This document shows, in pieces, positions 7,294 to 16,145 of a DNA stretch of 64,000 bases (positions are counted from its first letter, which is position 1; every line of letters starts with the position of its first letter). The stretch spans positions 76,600 to 140,599 of the forward strand of contig JACKOM010000006.1 in the NCBI GenBank assembly GCA_024234265.1, read 5' to 3'. A program made the position numbers and the translations under genes. A model generated the notes under the pieces. That model searched no databases. It was not told the DNA's origin and was given only the letters and a program-made list of their open reading frames with translations. Source of the DNA: Oceanospirillaceae bacterium. Lineage in GTDB: Bacteria > Pseudomonadota > Gammaproteobacteria > Pseudomonadales > Oceanobacteraceae.

Positions 7294-9567
7294 ATGCTGA
7301 ACAAAGATTTAGAAGCGACCCTTAATACCGCGTTTAAAGAGGCACGTATTAAGCGGCATGAATTTATGACGGTTGAGCACCTGTTGCTGGCGTTGCTGGA
7401 TAATGATGCGGCGCGTGAAGTGCTGAGCGCCTGCGGCAGTGATATTGAGCGTTTACGCAAAGATCTGCTGGATTTTGTGGATTCCACTACACCGTTGATT
7501 CCCCATGATGATCAGGATCGTGAAACCCAGCCGACACTTGGTTTTCAACGGGTTTTACAGCGTGCCGTATTCCATGTGCAGTCATCGGGCAAATCTGAAG
7601 TAACCGGTGCTAATGTGCTGGTGGCAATTTTCAGTGAGCAGGAAAGCCAGGCTGTTTATTTCCTGAAACAGCAAAATATTGCGCGGATTGATGTGGTGAA
7701 TTTCATCAGTCACGGTATTTCGAAGATTTCCCATCAGTCTGAAGAAGCAGAGTCAGAAACCAATGATGAGGAATTTACTGCTGAAGCTCCAGCGGCCGGT
7801 GCGCTGGAAAATTATGCTGTGAATTTAAATCGCCTGGCCCGTGAGGGTAAGGTTGATCCGCTGGTAGGGCGTGATGAAGAATTGCTGCGTGTTATTCAGG
7901 TATTGGCTCGCCGCCGTAAAAATAACCCGCTGTTAGTGGGGGATAGTGGTGTTGGTAAAACTGCCATTGCTGAAGGTTTAGCTAAGCGAATTGTTGATGG
8001 TCTTGTACCGGAAGTCATGTCGGATGCTGTTGTGTATTGCCTTGATATGGGGGCATTGCTGGCCGGCACTAAATACCGCGGGGATTTTGAAAAACGTTTT
8101 AAAGGTTTGCTGGCCGAATTACGCAAACAAAAACATGCCATTTTGTTTATTGATGAAATTCATACCATTATCGGTGCGGGCGCTGCATCAGGTGGGGTAA
8201 TGGATGCTTCAAATCTGCTGAAACCTATGCTGAGTTCCGGTGAAATCTGCTGTATGGGTTCCACAACATTTACCGAATTTCGCGGTATTTTCGAAAAAGA
8301 CAGCGCCCTGGCCCGTCGCTTTCAAAAAATAGATGTTGTGCAGCCAAGTGTTGACGACACATTCCTGATTCTCAAAGGTTTGAAATCCCGTTTTGAAGCG
8401 CATCACGATCTTAAATATACCGACAAAGCCCTGCGGGCTGCGGCAGAATTAAGTGAGCGTTATATTCGTGACCGCAATTTGCCGGATAAGGCTATAGATG
8501 TCATCGATGAGGTTGGCGCCAGCCAGCGTTTATTACCTGCCAGTAAACGGAAAAAAGTGGTGGGTGTCGCGGATGTCGAAAAGGTTGTGGCTAAAATTGC
8601 GCGTATCCCTTCGCGCAGTATTTCAACTGACGACAAAAAGTCCCTCAAGGATCTTGATAAAAATCTGAAGATGCTGGTATTCGGGCAGGATGAAGCCATT
8701 GGCACTTTGACTAATGCGATCAAGTTATCCCGTGCTGGGCTGAAGGCAGCGGAAAAACCGATTGGTTCCTTCCTGTTTGCCGGCCCTACTGGTGTAGGTA
8801 AAACGGAAGTCAGTCGTCAGCTTGCCAATATTATGGGTATGGAGCTGGTGCGCTTTGATATGTCCGAATACATGGAGCGTCATACGGTTTCGCGTCTGAT
8901 TGGTGCGCCACCCGGCTATGTGGGTTATGACCAGGGCGGCCTGTTGACTGAAGCGGTGAATAAATCACCCCATTGTGTGCTTTTAATGGATGAAATTGAA
9001 AAGGCGCATCCGGATGTATTTAACCTCCTGTTGCAGGTGATGGATCACGGCACGCTCACTGATAACAATGGGCGTAAGACTGACTTCAGGCATGTGGTGT
9101 TGATTATGACGACCAACGCCGGAGCTGAGGCCAGTGCCAAGCGTTCTATTGGTTTCCAGGAGCAGGACAACACCACAGATGCGATGGAAGTCTTACGTAA
9201 GGTGTTTACCCCTGAGTTCCGTAACCGCCTGGATGCGATTATCCAGTTTGCTGCGCTGAATGAAGTCACCATTGAACACGTGGTGGATAAGTTCCTGGTT
9301 GAGTTGCAGGCGCAGCTGGACGAGAAAAAAGTGCTGCTGGATGCAACACCTGCTGCCCGTGCCTGGTTAGCCAAAAACGGTTACGACAAGCAAATGGGCG
9401 CCCGACCAATGGCGCGACTGATTCAGGATAAAGTTAAAAAGCCTTTGGCGGAGCTTATTCTGTTTGGTGCGCTGGCGGACAAAGGCGGAAATGTGCGGAT
9501 TGATGTATCCGCTGGTGATGACATTGCGCTCGAAGTCTTTGAGGAAGAATCCGTCGTGATTGTCTGA
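7294..9567 (+). CDS. clpA: Clp protease ATP-binding subunit ClpA
   Basis: This 757-residue AAA+ unfoldase stacks on ClpP (encoded at 45682) and works with ClpS. It has the N-terminal Clp-N repeats (about 1-140), an acidic linker, AAA-1 with Walker A GDSGVGKT near residue 216 and Walker B FIDEIH, and AAA-2 with Walker A GPTGVGKT near residue 497 and Walker B LMDEIE. There is no long coiled-coil M domain between the two, which separates it from ClpB. AACCGGGAGG before the ATG is a strong ribosome binding site. The gene ends at a bidirectional terminator shared with infA. Confidence 0.97.
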   Translation: MLNKDLEATLNTAFKEARIKRHEFMTVEHLLLALLDNDAAREVLSACGSDIERLRKDLLDFVDSTTPLIPHDDQDRETQPTLGFQRVLQRAVFHVQSSGKSEVTGANVLVAIFSEQESQAVYFLKQQNIARIDVVNFISHGISKISHQSEEAESETNDEEFTAEAPAAGALENYAVNLNRLAREGKVDPLVGRDEELLRVIQVLARRRKNNPLLVGDSGVGKTAIAEGLAKRIVDGLVPEVMSDAVVYCLDMGALLAGTKYRGDFEKRFKGLLAELRKQKHAILFIDEIHTIIGAGAASGGVMDASNLLKPMLSSGEICCMGSTTFTEFRGIFEKDSALARRFQKIDVVQPSVDDTFLILKGLKSRFEAHHDLKYTDKALRAAAELSERYIRDRNLPDKAIDVIDEVGASQRLLPASKRKKVVGVADVEKVVAKIARIPSRSISTDDKKSLKDLDKNLKMLVFGQDEAIGTLTNAIKLSRAGLKAAEKPIGSFLFAGPTGVGKTEVSRQLANIMGMELVRFDMSEYMERHTVSRLIGAPPGYVGYDQGGLLTEAVNKSPHCVLLMDEIEKAHPDVFNLLLQVMDHGTLTDNNGRKTDFRHVVLIMTTNAGAEASAKRSIGFQEQDNTTDAMEVLRKVFTPEFRNRLDAIIQFAALNEVTIEHVVDKFLVELQAQLDEKKVLLDATPAARAWLAKNGYDKQMGARPMARLIQDKVKKPLAELILFGALADKGGNVRIDVSAGDDIALEVFEEESVVIV

Positions 9568-9578
9568 TAGCAGAGCAA

Positions 9579-9607
9579 TAAAAAAGCCCCGTAAGGGGCT
9601 TTTTTAT
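9579..9607. terminator. Bidirectional terminator between clpA and infA
   Basis: AAAAAAGCCCC-GTAA-GGGGCTTTTTT (about 9580-9606) has A and T tracts on both sides, so it can end both clpA (forward) and infA (reverse). The infA stop codon lies at its edge (9607). Confidence 0.9.
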
Positions 9608-9825
9608 TAGCGGGCGCGGTAAGTGATACGGCCTTTGCTCAGATCGTATGGAGTCAGTTCCACTTTCACTTTGTCGCCGGTAAGGATGCGGATGTAGTTT
9701 TTGCGCATCTTGCCGGAGATGTGGGCGGTGACAATGTGCCCGTTCTCCAGTTTTACCCGGAACATAGTGTTAGGAAGGGTGTCGATGATCTCACCTTCCA
9801 TTTCGATATGGTCTTCTCTGGACAT
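9607..9825 (-). CDS. infA: Translation initiation factor IF-1
   Basis: The 72-residue product from the ATG at 9825 is a full-length IF-1: an OB-fold of the S1 family starting MSREDHIEMEG and ending KGRITYRAR. It binds the 30S A site with IF-2 and IF-3. A longer frame from 9861 would add 12 unrelated residues; family length fixes the shorter start. It is the last gene of the reverse-strand run aat-bpt-infA, with 60 bases between bpt and the infA start, where it probably has its own promoter. Confidence 0.97.
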   Translation of the reverse strand: MSREDHIEMEGEIIDTLPNTMFRVKLENGHIVTAHISGKMRKNYIRILTGDKVKVELTPYDLSKGRITYRAR

Positions 9826-9885
9826 CCACTCACCTTGAGTTGTAGTAAAATTGGGGCGCAATGATGCCTGAATTCATTACCAGAA

Positions 9886-10620
9886 TCAAAGCCATTGCTC
9901 AAATGGCGACCATTCTTCCTTTAAAAACAGTTCCAGCGGTTGGTAGATAGATTTATAGCCCATCTTTTTGTGATTTTTAATCCAGTAGCCTAGGTATACG
10001 TAGGGCAATTGTTGCTGTTTCGCTTTAATTATCTGTTGCAGCACGGCGTATATCCCAAGGCCGCGTTCGGCCGCTTCGGGGGCAAAGAAGGTGTAAATCG
10101 CAGACAGGCCATCATCCACCACATCCACCAGACTACAGGCAATCAATTCATCCCCGTGCCTGATATCCAGAAACCATGAAAACCCGGTGTCGCGGGCGAT
10201 AAAATCGCGGTATTGATCCTGTGATGGCGGGTACATTTCACCATCGGCATGGCGGGTGCTGATGTAACGCTCGTACAGCTGATAGTGTTCCTCATCGTTA
10301 ACGGGTTTCACAAAGGTTGCCTGCAGGTCGCTGTTGCGGCTGAGGATGCGTTTGAACCTGCGTCGCCAGTCAAACTGACTCACATTAACCCGGCAGGGGA
10401 TGCAGGCATTGCAATATGGGCAGTGGGGTCGGTAGTAGTGGTTGCCGGAACGCCGGAACCCCAGGCGTGACAGGTTGCTGTATTGCTGCCATGTGGGTGG
10501 GGTTTCAGTGTCGATGAATACAGAATTGGATTTTTCCCCGTTCAGATAACCGCAGTTCTGCGGTTCTATCAGGGTCATGAGTTTTAGTTCTGCATTTTGA
10601 TGTGTGCTGTTTTGGCTCAT
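9886..10620 (-). CDS. bpt: Aspartate/glutamate leucyltransferase Bpt
   Basis: This 244-residue enzyme attaches leucine from Leu-tRNA to proteins starting with Asp or Glu, creating N-degrons for ClpS. N-terminal cysteines in CPYCNACIPCRV and the ATE-type C-terminal half (YLGYWIKNHKKMGYKS) identify the Ate/Bpt family. The ATG at 10620 forms an ATGA overlap with the aat stop codon, arguing for translational coupling and for this start rather than the ATG at 10632. Bpt is absent from E. coli but common in Pseudomonas and Vibrio, where it sits next to aat as here. Confidence 0.94.
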   Translation of the reverse strand: MSQNSTHQNAELKLMTLIEPQNCGYLNGEKSNSVFIDTETPPTWQQYSNLSRLGFRRSGNHYYRPHCPYCNACIPCRVNVSQFDWRRRFKRILSRNSDLQATFVKPVNDEEHYQLYERYISTRHADGEMYPPSQDQYRDFIARDTGFSWFLDIRHGDELIACSLVDVVDDGLSAIYTFFAPEAAERGLGIYAVLQQIIKAKQQQLPYVYLGYWIKNHKKMGYKSIYQPLELFLKEEWSPFEQWL

Positions 10621-11309
10621 GCCAGCTCCCATTTAATAGGGGGAGGTAATTGCATTTGTTGCTCAATGATCTGCACAAACTGCCCGCGGGGAATACATCT
10701 GGCCCCCAGGGTTTCAAGGTGTGGGTTATGCACCTGACAATCAATCATGCGAAACCCCATCTGACTGGCACTTTGCACCAAGCGTATAAAGGCCAGTTTA
10801 GAAGCATTTGTGGTGCGGCTGAACATGGACTCCCCAAAAAACATCCTGCCGATTGATACCCCGTAGAGGCCGCCGACCAGTTCTTCTCCATCCCATACTT
10901 CAATGCTGTGGGCGAGGCCGCGCTGGTGGAGGGCGTAATAGGCAGTCTGAATGTCGTTATTAATCCAGGTTTCGGCCTGTTTTGCCCTGGGTTGCGCGCA
11001 GGCCTGAATGACACTTTTAAATGCGGTATCGGTTGTAACCCTTAATTGCTGTTGTTTCAGCCATTTGGCCATACTGCGCGATATGTGGAGCTCATCCGTA
11101 AAAAGCACGCAGCGTGGATCGGGTGACCACCATAAAATGGGGTCGTCAGCTGAATACCAGGGGAATATGCCATGGCTGTATGCACGCAGAATTCTGTCCG
11201 GATTCAGGTCGCCGCCGGCAGCGAGCAGGCCGTCTGGCTCCTGTAAGGCGGTCTCCACGGGCGGGAAGTGGTAGGCGTTTTGCCGGATAGTTTCGAGAAT
11301 AGATGCCAT
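10617..11309 (-). CDS. aat: Leucyl/phenylalanyl-tRNA-protein transferase Aat
   Basis: Aat adds Leu or Phe to proteins with N-terminal Lys or Arg, marking them for ClpAPS. The family block GIFPWYSADDPILWWSPDPR and the later SIEVWDGEELVGGLYGVSIG and GESMFS segments are all present. The start at 11309 gives 230 residues and about 14 residues before the conserved FPP, as in Pseudomonas. An ATG at 11348 is also possible, but it would leave only 33 bases to the divergent ftsK. The stop overlaps bpt (ATGA). Confidence 0.93.
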   Translation of the reverse strand: MASILETIRQNAYHFPPVETALQEPDGLLAAGGDLNPDRILRAYSHGIFPWYSADDPILWWSPDPRCVLFTDELHISRSMAKWLKQQQLRVTTDTAFKSVIQACAQPRAKQAETWINNDIQTAYYALHQRGLAHSIEVWDGEELVGGLYGVSIGRMFFGESMFSRTTNASKLAFIRLVQSASQMGFRMIDCQVHNPHLETLGARCIPRGQFVQIIEQQMQLPPPIKWELA

Positions 11310-11381
11310 GGGCTGGTTTATTATTCCGGGGAAACCTATAAAATCCATTTTTTTGTGATTGCCTATAAGGCTAAATCCTAA

Positions 11382-13799
11382 GTGCTTAAAAATAAACATA
11401 AAGTTCAGATCAACTGGCAGGAGCAAAAGCGTCTTGCGCTGCGTGAGGGTGGCGCGCTGTTGTTGTGTCTGCTCGCACTCTTTGGCCTTCTGGCCCTGTT
11501 GTCATATCACCCGCAGGATGGCGGTTGGCGGGGTAGCTCCGATGGCATGAACATCCGTAACTGGGGTGGGGTGCTGGGTGCTTTTGTCGCTGATGTGTTG
11601 TTTTCGTTTGTCGGTTATATGGCCTATCTGGTGCCTTTACTACCGCTCTATCATCTTCTGCGACGTTATTGGACAAATGTTGAATTAGAAAACCATTGGG
11701 GTGGTTTTTACTGGCGTCTTTTCGGCTTTACTCTGATTCTGTTATCCGGTGCAGCCCTGAGCGGCTTCCATGATGTGCGTGATACTCTGCTGCCCTACGG
11801 TACCGGCGGTATCATAGGGCAAAGTATGGCCAGCTGGTTTGGGGCCCAGATAGGAGGTGTTGGTGCCAGTCTGTTCTTTTTTGCGGTGTTTTTGTTTGGT
11901 CTGACGGTTTTTGGTGATATTTCCTGGTTGGGCACCATGGATGCCATTGGTGCTTATATTTTGCGTTTGATAGACGAAAAATGGGGTGAAAAAAACGGTG
12001 CCACCCGCGTAGCTGAACCTTTACGTGGCCCTCGCGTGGAGCCGGTAGCATTGCGTGATGAAGTCTTGCCTGTGCGCAGGGAGCCAGTTATCGATGTGGA
12101 TATAGACGAGGATGAAAGTGATGAGCCTCTGATTCCCGAGCTTACCCAGGTTGTACCCCCTACGCTGAAAAAACCTGCCGATATTCCGCCTGTGCGGCCC
12201 GTGGCCCCTCCGGTGGCAGTAATGCCGCCTGTGATTCTGGACGATAAAAAGCCTGTCGTGATTCAGCCCTTTGAGAAAAAGTCCGCTGGTCCGGCAACTG
12301 TGCAGGGTTCGCTGTTTAAAACCGATGGGTTGCCGGATTTATCGCTGTTAAATCGTTCCAGCAAGGCTCAGTCAGGGGGGTTCTCCGCAGAAAATCTTGA
12401 GGATATGTCCCGTTTGCTGGAGCGTAAGCTGCTCGACTTTGGTGTGAAAGTTGAAGTGGTGGCGGTTAACCCCGGCCCTGTGATTACCCGTTTTGAAATT
12501 CAGCCTGCCCCCGGTGTGAAGGCCAGCAAAATTTCCAATCTTGCTAAGGATCTTGCCCGTTCATTGGCCATGGTGAGTGTGCGGGTGGTGGAGGTGATTC
12601 CCGGTAAGTCAGTTATGGGTATCGAGATTCCCAATGATGACCGTGAAATCGTGTATCTCGGCGATGTATTTGCTTCGGCGGAATACCAGTCCGCTAAGTC
12701 GCCCCTGACGCTGGCCCTGGGCCATGATATCGCCGGTGATCCTGTTACCGCTGATCTGGCCAAAATGCCCCACCTGCTGGTGGCAGGTACAACCGGTTCG
12801 GGGAAATCCGTGGGTGTGAACGCCATGCTGCTCAGCATGTTGTATAAAGCCGGGCCGGATGAAGTTCGCATGATCATGGTTGACCCTAAAATGCTGGAGC
12901 TGTCGGTATATGACGGTATTCCCCATCTGCTCACGCCTGTCATCACCGATATGAAAGAAGCTGCTAACGGTCTGCGCTGGTGTGTGGCTGAAATGGAGCG
13001 CCGTTATAAATTAATGGCGGCTATGGGGGTGCGAAACCTCGCGGGTTATAACAAAAAAATCACCGATGCTGCCCAAGCGGGCGAAGTGATTTATGACCCG
13101 TTGTGGAAACCCGGCAGTAACTTTGAAGATAAAGCCGAAGCATTGGGCAAACTGCCCTATATCGTGGTGGTGGTAGATGAATTTGCTGACATGATTATGG
13201 TGGTCGGTAAAAAAGTCGAAGAGCTTATTGCCCGTATCGCGCAAAAAGCCCGTGCGGCGGGTATTCACCTGATTCTGGCAACCCAACGACCCTCTGTGGA
13301 TGTTATTACGGGTTTGATTAAGGCCAACGTGCCGACCCGTATTGCATTCCAGGTTTCATCAAAAATCGATTCCCGTACCATTCTTGACCAGGGCGGGGCA
13401 GAGCAGTTACTGGGGCACGGCGATATGTTGTATTTACCGCCGGGTACCGCAGTGCCTATTCGTGTACACGGTGCTTTTGTGGCGGACGACGAAGTACACC
13501 GTGTGGTGGCTGACTGGAAAACCCGGGGTGAACCTGAATACATCGAAATTACCTCGTCGACATCTTCTTCCGAAGGTGGTGGCGGTGGTGATGAAGGCGA
13601 TCCTGAGTCCGATGAACTTTATGATGAAGCCGTTGCCTTTGTGCTGGAAACCCGCAAGGTGTCTATTTCCAGTGTGCAGCGTAAATTGCGCATAGGTTAT
13701 AACCGTGCGGCCCGGCTGGTGGAAGCGATGGAGCAATCCGGTTTGGTATCGCCCCCCGGCAATAATGGCAACCGAGAAGTATTAACACCTGAACACTAG
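11382..13799 (+). CDS. ftsK: DNA translocase FtsK
   Basis: This 805-residue septal DNA pump has four N-terminal membrane helices (about 20-190), a Pro/Asp-rich linker (about 205-320), a RecA-like motor with Walker A GTTGSGKS near residue 469 and Walker B VVVVDEFADM, and a C-terminal gamma winged helix (about 745-800) that reads KOPS sites and activates XerCD. A Gly/Glu-rich stretch joins motor and gamma. The start is GTG. It is divergent from aat and followed after 8 bases by lolA, as in Pseudomonas. Confidence 0.97.
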   Translation: MLKNKHKVQINWQEQKRLALREGGALLLCLLALFGLLALLSYHPQDGGWRGSSDGMNIRNWGGVLGAFVADVLFSFVGYMAYLVPLLPLYHLLRRYWTNVELENHWGGFYWRLFGFTLILLSGAALSGFHDVRDTLLPYGTGGIIGQSMASWFGAQIGGVGASLFFFAVFLFGLTVFGDISWLGTMDAIGAYILRLIDEKWGEKNGATRVAEPLRGPRVEPVALRDEVLPVRREPVIDVDIDEDESDEPLIPELTQVVPPTLKKPADIPPVRPVAPPVAVMPPVILDDKKPVVIQPFEKKSAGPATVQGSLFKTDGLPDLSLLNRSSKAQSGGFSAENLEDMSRLLERKLLDFGVKVEVVAVNPGPVITRFEIQPAPGVKASKISNLAKDLARSLAMVSVRVVEVIPGKSVMGIEIPNDDREIVYLGDVFASAEYQSAKSPLTLALGHDIAGDPVTADLAKMPHLLVAGTTGSGKSVGVNAMLLSMLYKAGPDEVRMIMVDPKMLELSVYDGIPHLLTPVITDMKEAANGLRWCVAEMERRYKLMAAMGVRNLAGYNKKITDAAQAGEVIYDPLWKPGSNFEDKAEALGKLPYIVVVVDEFADMIMVVGKKVEELIARIAQKARAAGIHLILATQRPSVDVITGLIKANVPTRIAFQVSSKIDSRTILDQGGAEQLLGHGDMLYLPPGTAVPIRVHGAFVADDEVHRVVADWKTRGEPEYIEITSSTSSSEGGGGGDEGDPESDELYDEAVAFVLETRKVSISSVQRKLRIGYNRAARLVEAMEQSGLVSPPGNNGNREVLTPEH

Positions 13800-13807
13800 G
13801 AGTGTAT

Positions 13808-14431
13808 GTGAAGGTTTTATCTGTTTTTGTATTGATGCTGGCCGCCGTATTTGCGAATGCTGACGAGCTATCCATTCAGAAATTGCAGCAATTGCTTGCC
13901 GGCATGGAGACGTTTGAGGCGACTTTTGTACAGCATAATTACGATGGGCGTGGCAGTGTGCTGCAAACCCTTGAAGGTAGTTTACAAGCGAAAAAGCCCG
14001 GAAAATTCCGCTGGCAAACAAAACCGCCGTATCAGCAGTTGCTGGTAACCGACAGTAAAACCCTGTGGTTGTATGATCAGGATCTTGAACAGGTGACAGT
14101 GCAGCCATTGGATGATCGTCTGGTTTCAACCCCTGCATTATTGCTCACGGGTAAATTAGATGAACTTAATAATGCCTATGATGTGTTTGGCGAGCAGCTG
14201 CAAAAAGAATGGAATTTTGTGTTAACCCCAAAAAGCAAAGATGTGTTGTTTGATCGTCTGCGTCTTGAATTTACCGCCAAAGGTAAATTATCGCGCATGG
14301 TGATTCAGGATAACGTGGGTCAAAAAACAGTGCTGACCTTCCGCGATGTTAAATCAAACCCGAAATTACAGGATTCATTATTCACCTTTGAAATTCCTGC
14401 GGGTGTTGATGTGATTCAAAGTGCCCCCTGA
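13808..14431 (+). CDS. lolA: Outer-membrane lipoprotein carrier LolA
   Basis: This 207-residue periplasmic chaperone carries lipoproteins from LolCDE to LolB. A signal peptide ends near ANA-DEL, and the body shows the LolA pattern (LEGSLQAKKPGKFRWQTKPPY, LWLYDQDLEQVTVQPL). The GTG at 13808 is chosen because AGGAG (13798-13802) sits 5 bases before it; the in-frame GTG at 13802 overlaps that Shine-Dalgarno. The stop overlaps the rarA start by one base (TGATG), so ftsK-lolA-rarA-crcB look like one translationally linked run. Confidence 0.95.
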   Translation: MKVLSVFVLMLAAVFANADELSIQKLQQLLAGMETFEATFVQHNYDGRGSVLQTLEGSLQAKKPGKFRWQTKPPYQQLLVTDSKTLWLYDQDLEQVTVQPLDDRLVSTPALLLTGKLDELNNAYDVFGEQLQKEWNFVLTPKSKDVLFDRLRLEFTAKGKLSRMVIQDNVGQKTVLTFRDVKSNPKLQDSLFTFEIPAGVDVIQSAP

Positions 14432-15759
14432 TGCAAGATTCTTTATTCCCGCAACAGCAATACGAGCCATTGGCTTCACGCCTGCGCCCTCGCAATTTAC
14501 AAGAATATGCCGGGCAGGGGCATTTGCTGGGTGAGGGTAAAGCTCTGCGCAAAGTCATTGAACAGGGTTTGCTGCACTCCATGATTTTCTGGGGGCCGCC
14601 TGGAGTTGGTAAAACCACCCTGGCCCGTTTGCTTGCCCAATATGCCGATGCGGAATTTCTGAGTGTTTCCGCAGTAATGGATGGCGTAAAAGAAATACGT
14701 AGCGCCGTTCAGCGCGCACAAATGTTCCGGGCACAAGGGCGAAAAACCCTGTTATTTGTTGATGAGGTGCACAGGTTCAATAAAGGGCAGCAGGATGCGT
14801 TTCTGCCTTTTGTGGAAGATGGCACGGTGATTTTCATTGGTGCTACCACGGAAAATCCGTCGTTTGAATTAAATGGCGCATTACTCAGCCGGGCGCGGGT
14901 TTATAAGTTGCGCAGCCTTGATGCGGCGGATTTACAGGTTATGTTAAATCAGGCCCTGACTTCTGAACTCAGTTTATTGCCGGTGCGAAATTGTGAGCCA
15001 GCAGCCGCTGAATTATTGGTTGCAGCGGCGGATGGCGATGGCCGCCGTCTTTTGAATTTGCTGGAAATGGCTGCCGATCTTGCAATGGCGGAAAATAAAA
15101 ATGCCATCACTGCAGAAATTGTTGCGGAAATTTGCCAGGAATCGGTACGTCGTTTTGATAAGGGCGGCGATCTTTTTTATGAACAGATTTCTGCGTTGCA
15201 TAAGTCTGTAAGGGGCTCATCGGCAGACGGCGCTCTGTATTGGTTTGCACGCATGTTAGATGGTGGATGTGATCCACTTTATGTGGCGCGGCGTGTGGTG
15301 CGCATGGCGAGTGAAGATATCGGCAATGCTGATCCGCGCGGCCTAACCCTGGCATTAAATGCCTGGGATGTGCAGGAGCGTTTAGGTAGTCCGGAGGGGG
15401 AGCTTGCAATCGCGCAGGCCATTGTTTATCTCGCCTGTGCGCCAAAAAGCAATGCTGTTTATACGGCGTTTAATCAGGTAAGGGCTGATGTGCGCGGGAT
15501 GCCAAGTTATGACGTGCCGGTCCATTTACGTAACGCCCCGACCCGGCTGATGAAAGAACAGGGTTATGGTCAGGAATACCGTTATGCCCATGATGAGCCG
15601 GAAGCCTATGCTGCAGGTGAATGTTATTTGCCTGAGCAGATACGCGAACGGCGTTATTATCAGCCGGTGGCCCGTGGTCTGGAAAGTAAGATAGCTGAAA
15701 AACTTGCGCATCTTGATTCATTGGATAAAAACAGCCCGCTTAAAAGGTATTCTGAATAA
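14431..15759 (+). CDS. rarA: Replication-associated recombination protein RarA (MgsA)
   Basis: This 442-residue AAA+ clamp-loader-like ATPase is of the RarA/MgsA/WRNIP1 family and acts at stalled forks. Walker A is GPPGVGKT near residue 55, Walker B FVDEVH, sensor 1 GATTENPSFE, with the C-terminal MgsA tetramerisation region (DGALYWFARMLDGGCDPLYVARR). It overlaps lolA by 1 base and crcB by 1 base (TAATG), which argues for coupled translation. Confidence 0.96.
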   Translation: MQDSLFPQQQYEPLASRLRPRNLQEYAGQGHLLGEGKALRKVIEQGLLHSMIFWGPPGVGKTTLARLLAQYADAEFLSVSAVMDGVKEIRSAVQRAQMFRAQGRKTLLFVDEVHRFNKGQQDAFLPFVEDGTVIFIGATTENPSFELNGALLSRARVYKLRSLDAADLQVMLNQALTSELSLLPVRNCEPAAAELLVAAADGDGRRLLNLLEMAADLAMAENKNAITAEIVAEICQESVRRFDKGGDLFYEQISALHKSVRGSSADGALYWFARMLDGGCDPLYVARRVVRMASEDIGNADPRGLTLALNAWDVQERLGSPEGELAIAQAIVYLACAPKSNAVYTAFNQVRADVRGMPSYDVPVHLRNAPTRLMKEQGYGQEYRYAHDEPEAYAAGECYLPEQIRERRYYQPVARGLESKIAEKLAHLDSLDKNSPLKRYSE

Positions 15760-16133
15760 TGCATTGGTTAGCAATTGCCCTTGGCGGAGCGTTTGGCGCG
15801 GTGGCCCGCGCCTTTATTGCAGGTTGGATGCAGAAATCATTGGGCGCGGGGTTCCCCTTTGGTACACTCGCGGTCAATTTTATCGGCTCCTTTGTAATCG
15901 GTTTTTTATTCGTATTACTGGTGGAACGCCTCAATATGCCGGGCTACTGGCGTGAGTTGCTGGTTGTTGGTTTCCTGGGTGCTCTCACGACTTTTTCTAC
16001 TTTTTCGTTAGAGATTGTGAATTTCTTGCAGCATGGCCAGTGGCATATTGCATTGGTTTACCTGCTTGCAAGTCTGATTGGATGTTTTACGCTGACCTGG
16101 CTGGGGCTGACGGTTGGCCGCGTAATATTTTGA
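15759..16133 (+). CDS. crcB: Fluoride efflux channel CrcB/Fluc
   Basis: This is a 124-residue inner-membrane protein with four helices. It has the conserved N-terminal GGAFGAVARAF motif, the GTLAVNFIGSFVIGF helix with the channel-lining Asn, and GFLGALTTFSTFS with the Phe/Thr/Ser residues of the fluoride pore. Fluc works as an antiparallel dimer. Its start overlaps the rarA stop, so no fluoride riboswitch can precede it directly; expression seems tied to the housekeeping operon. It is followed by serS after 12 bases. Confidence 0.95.
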   Translation: MHWLAIALGGAFGAVARAFIAGWMQKSLGAGFPFGTLAVNFIGSFVIGFLFVLLVERLNMPGYWRELLVVGFLGALTTFSTFSLEIVNFLQHGQWHIALVYLLASLIGCFTLTWLGLTVGRVIF

Positions 16134-16145
16134 TGGGGTTTTAAT

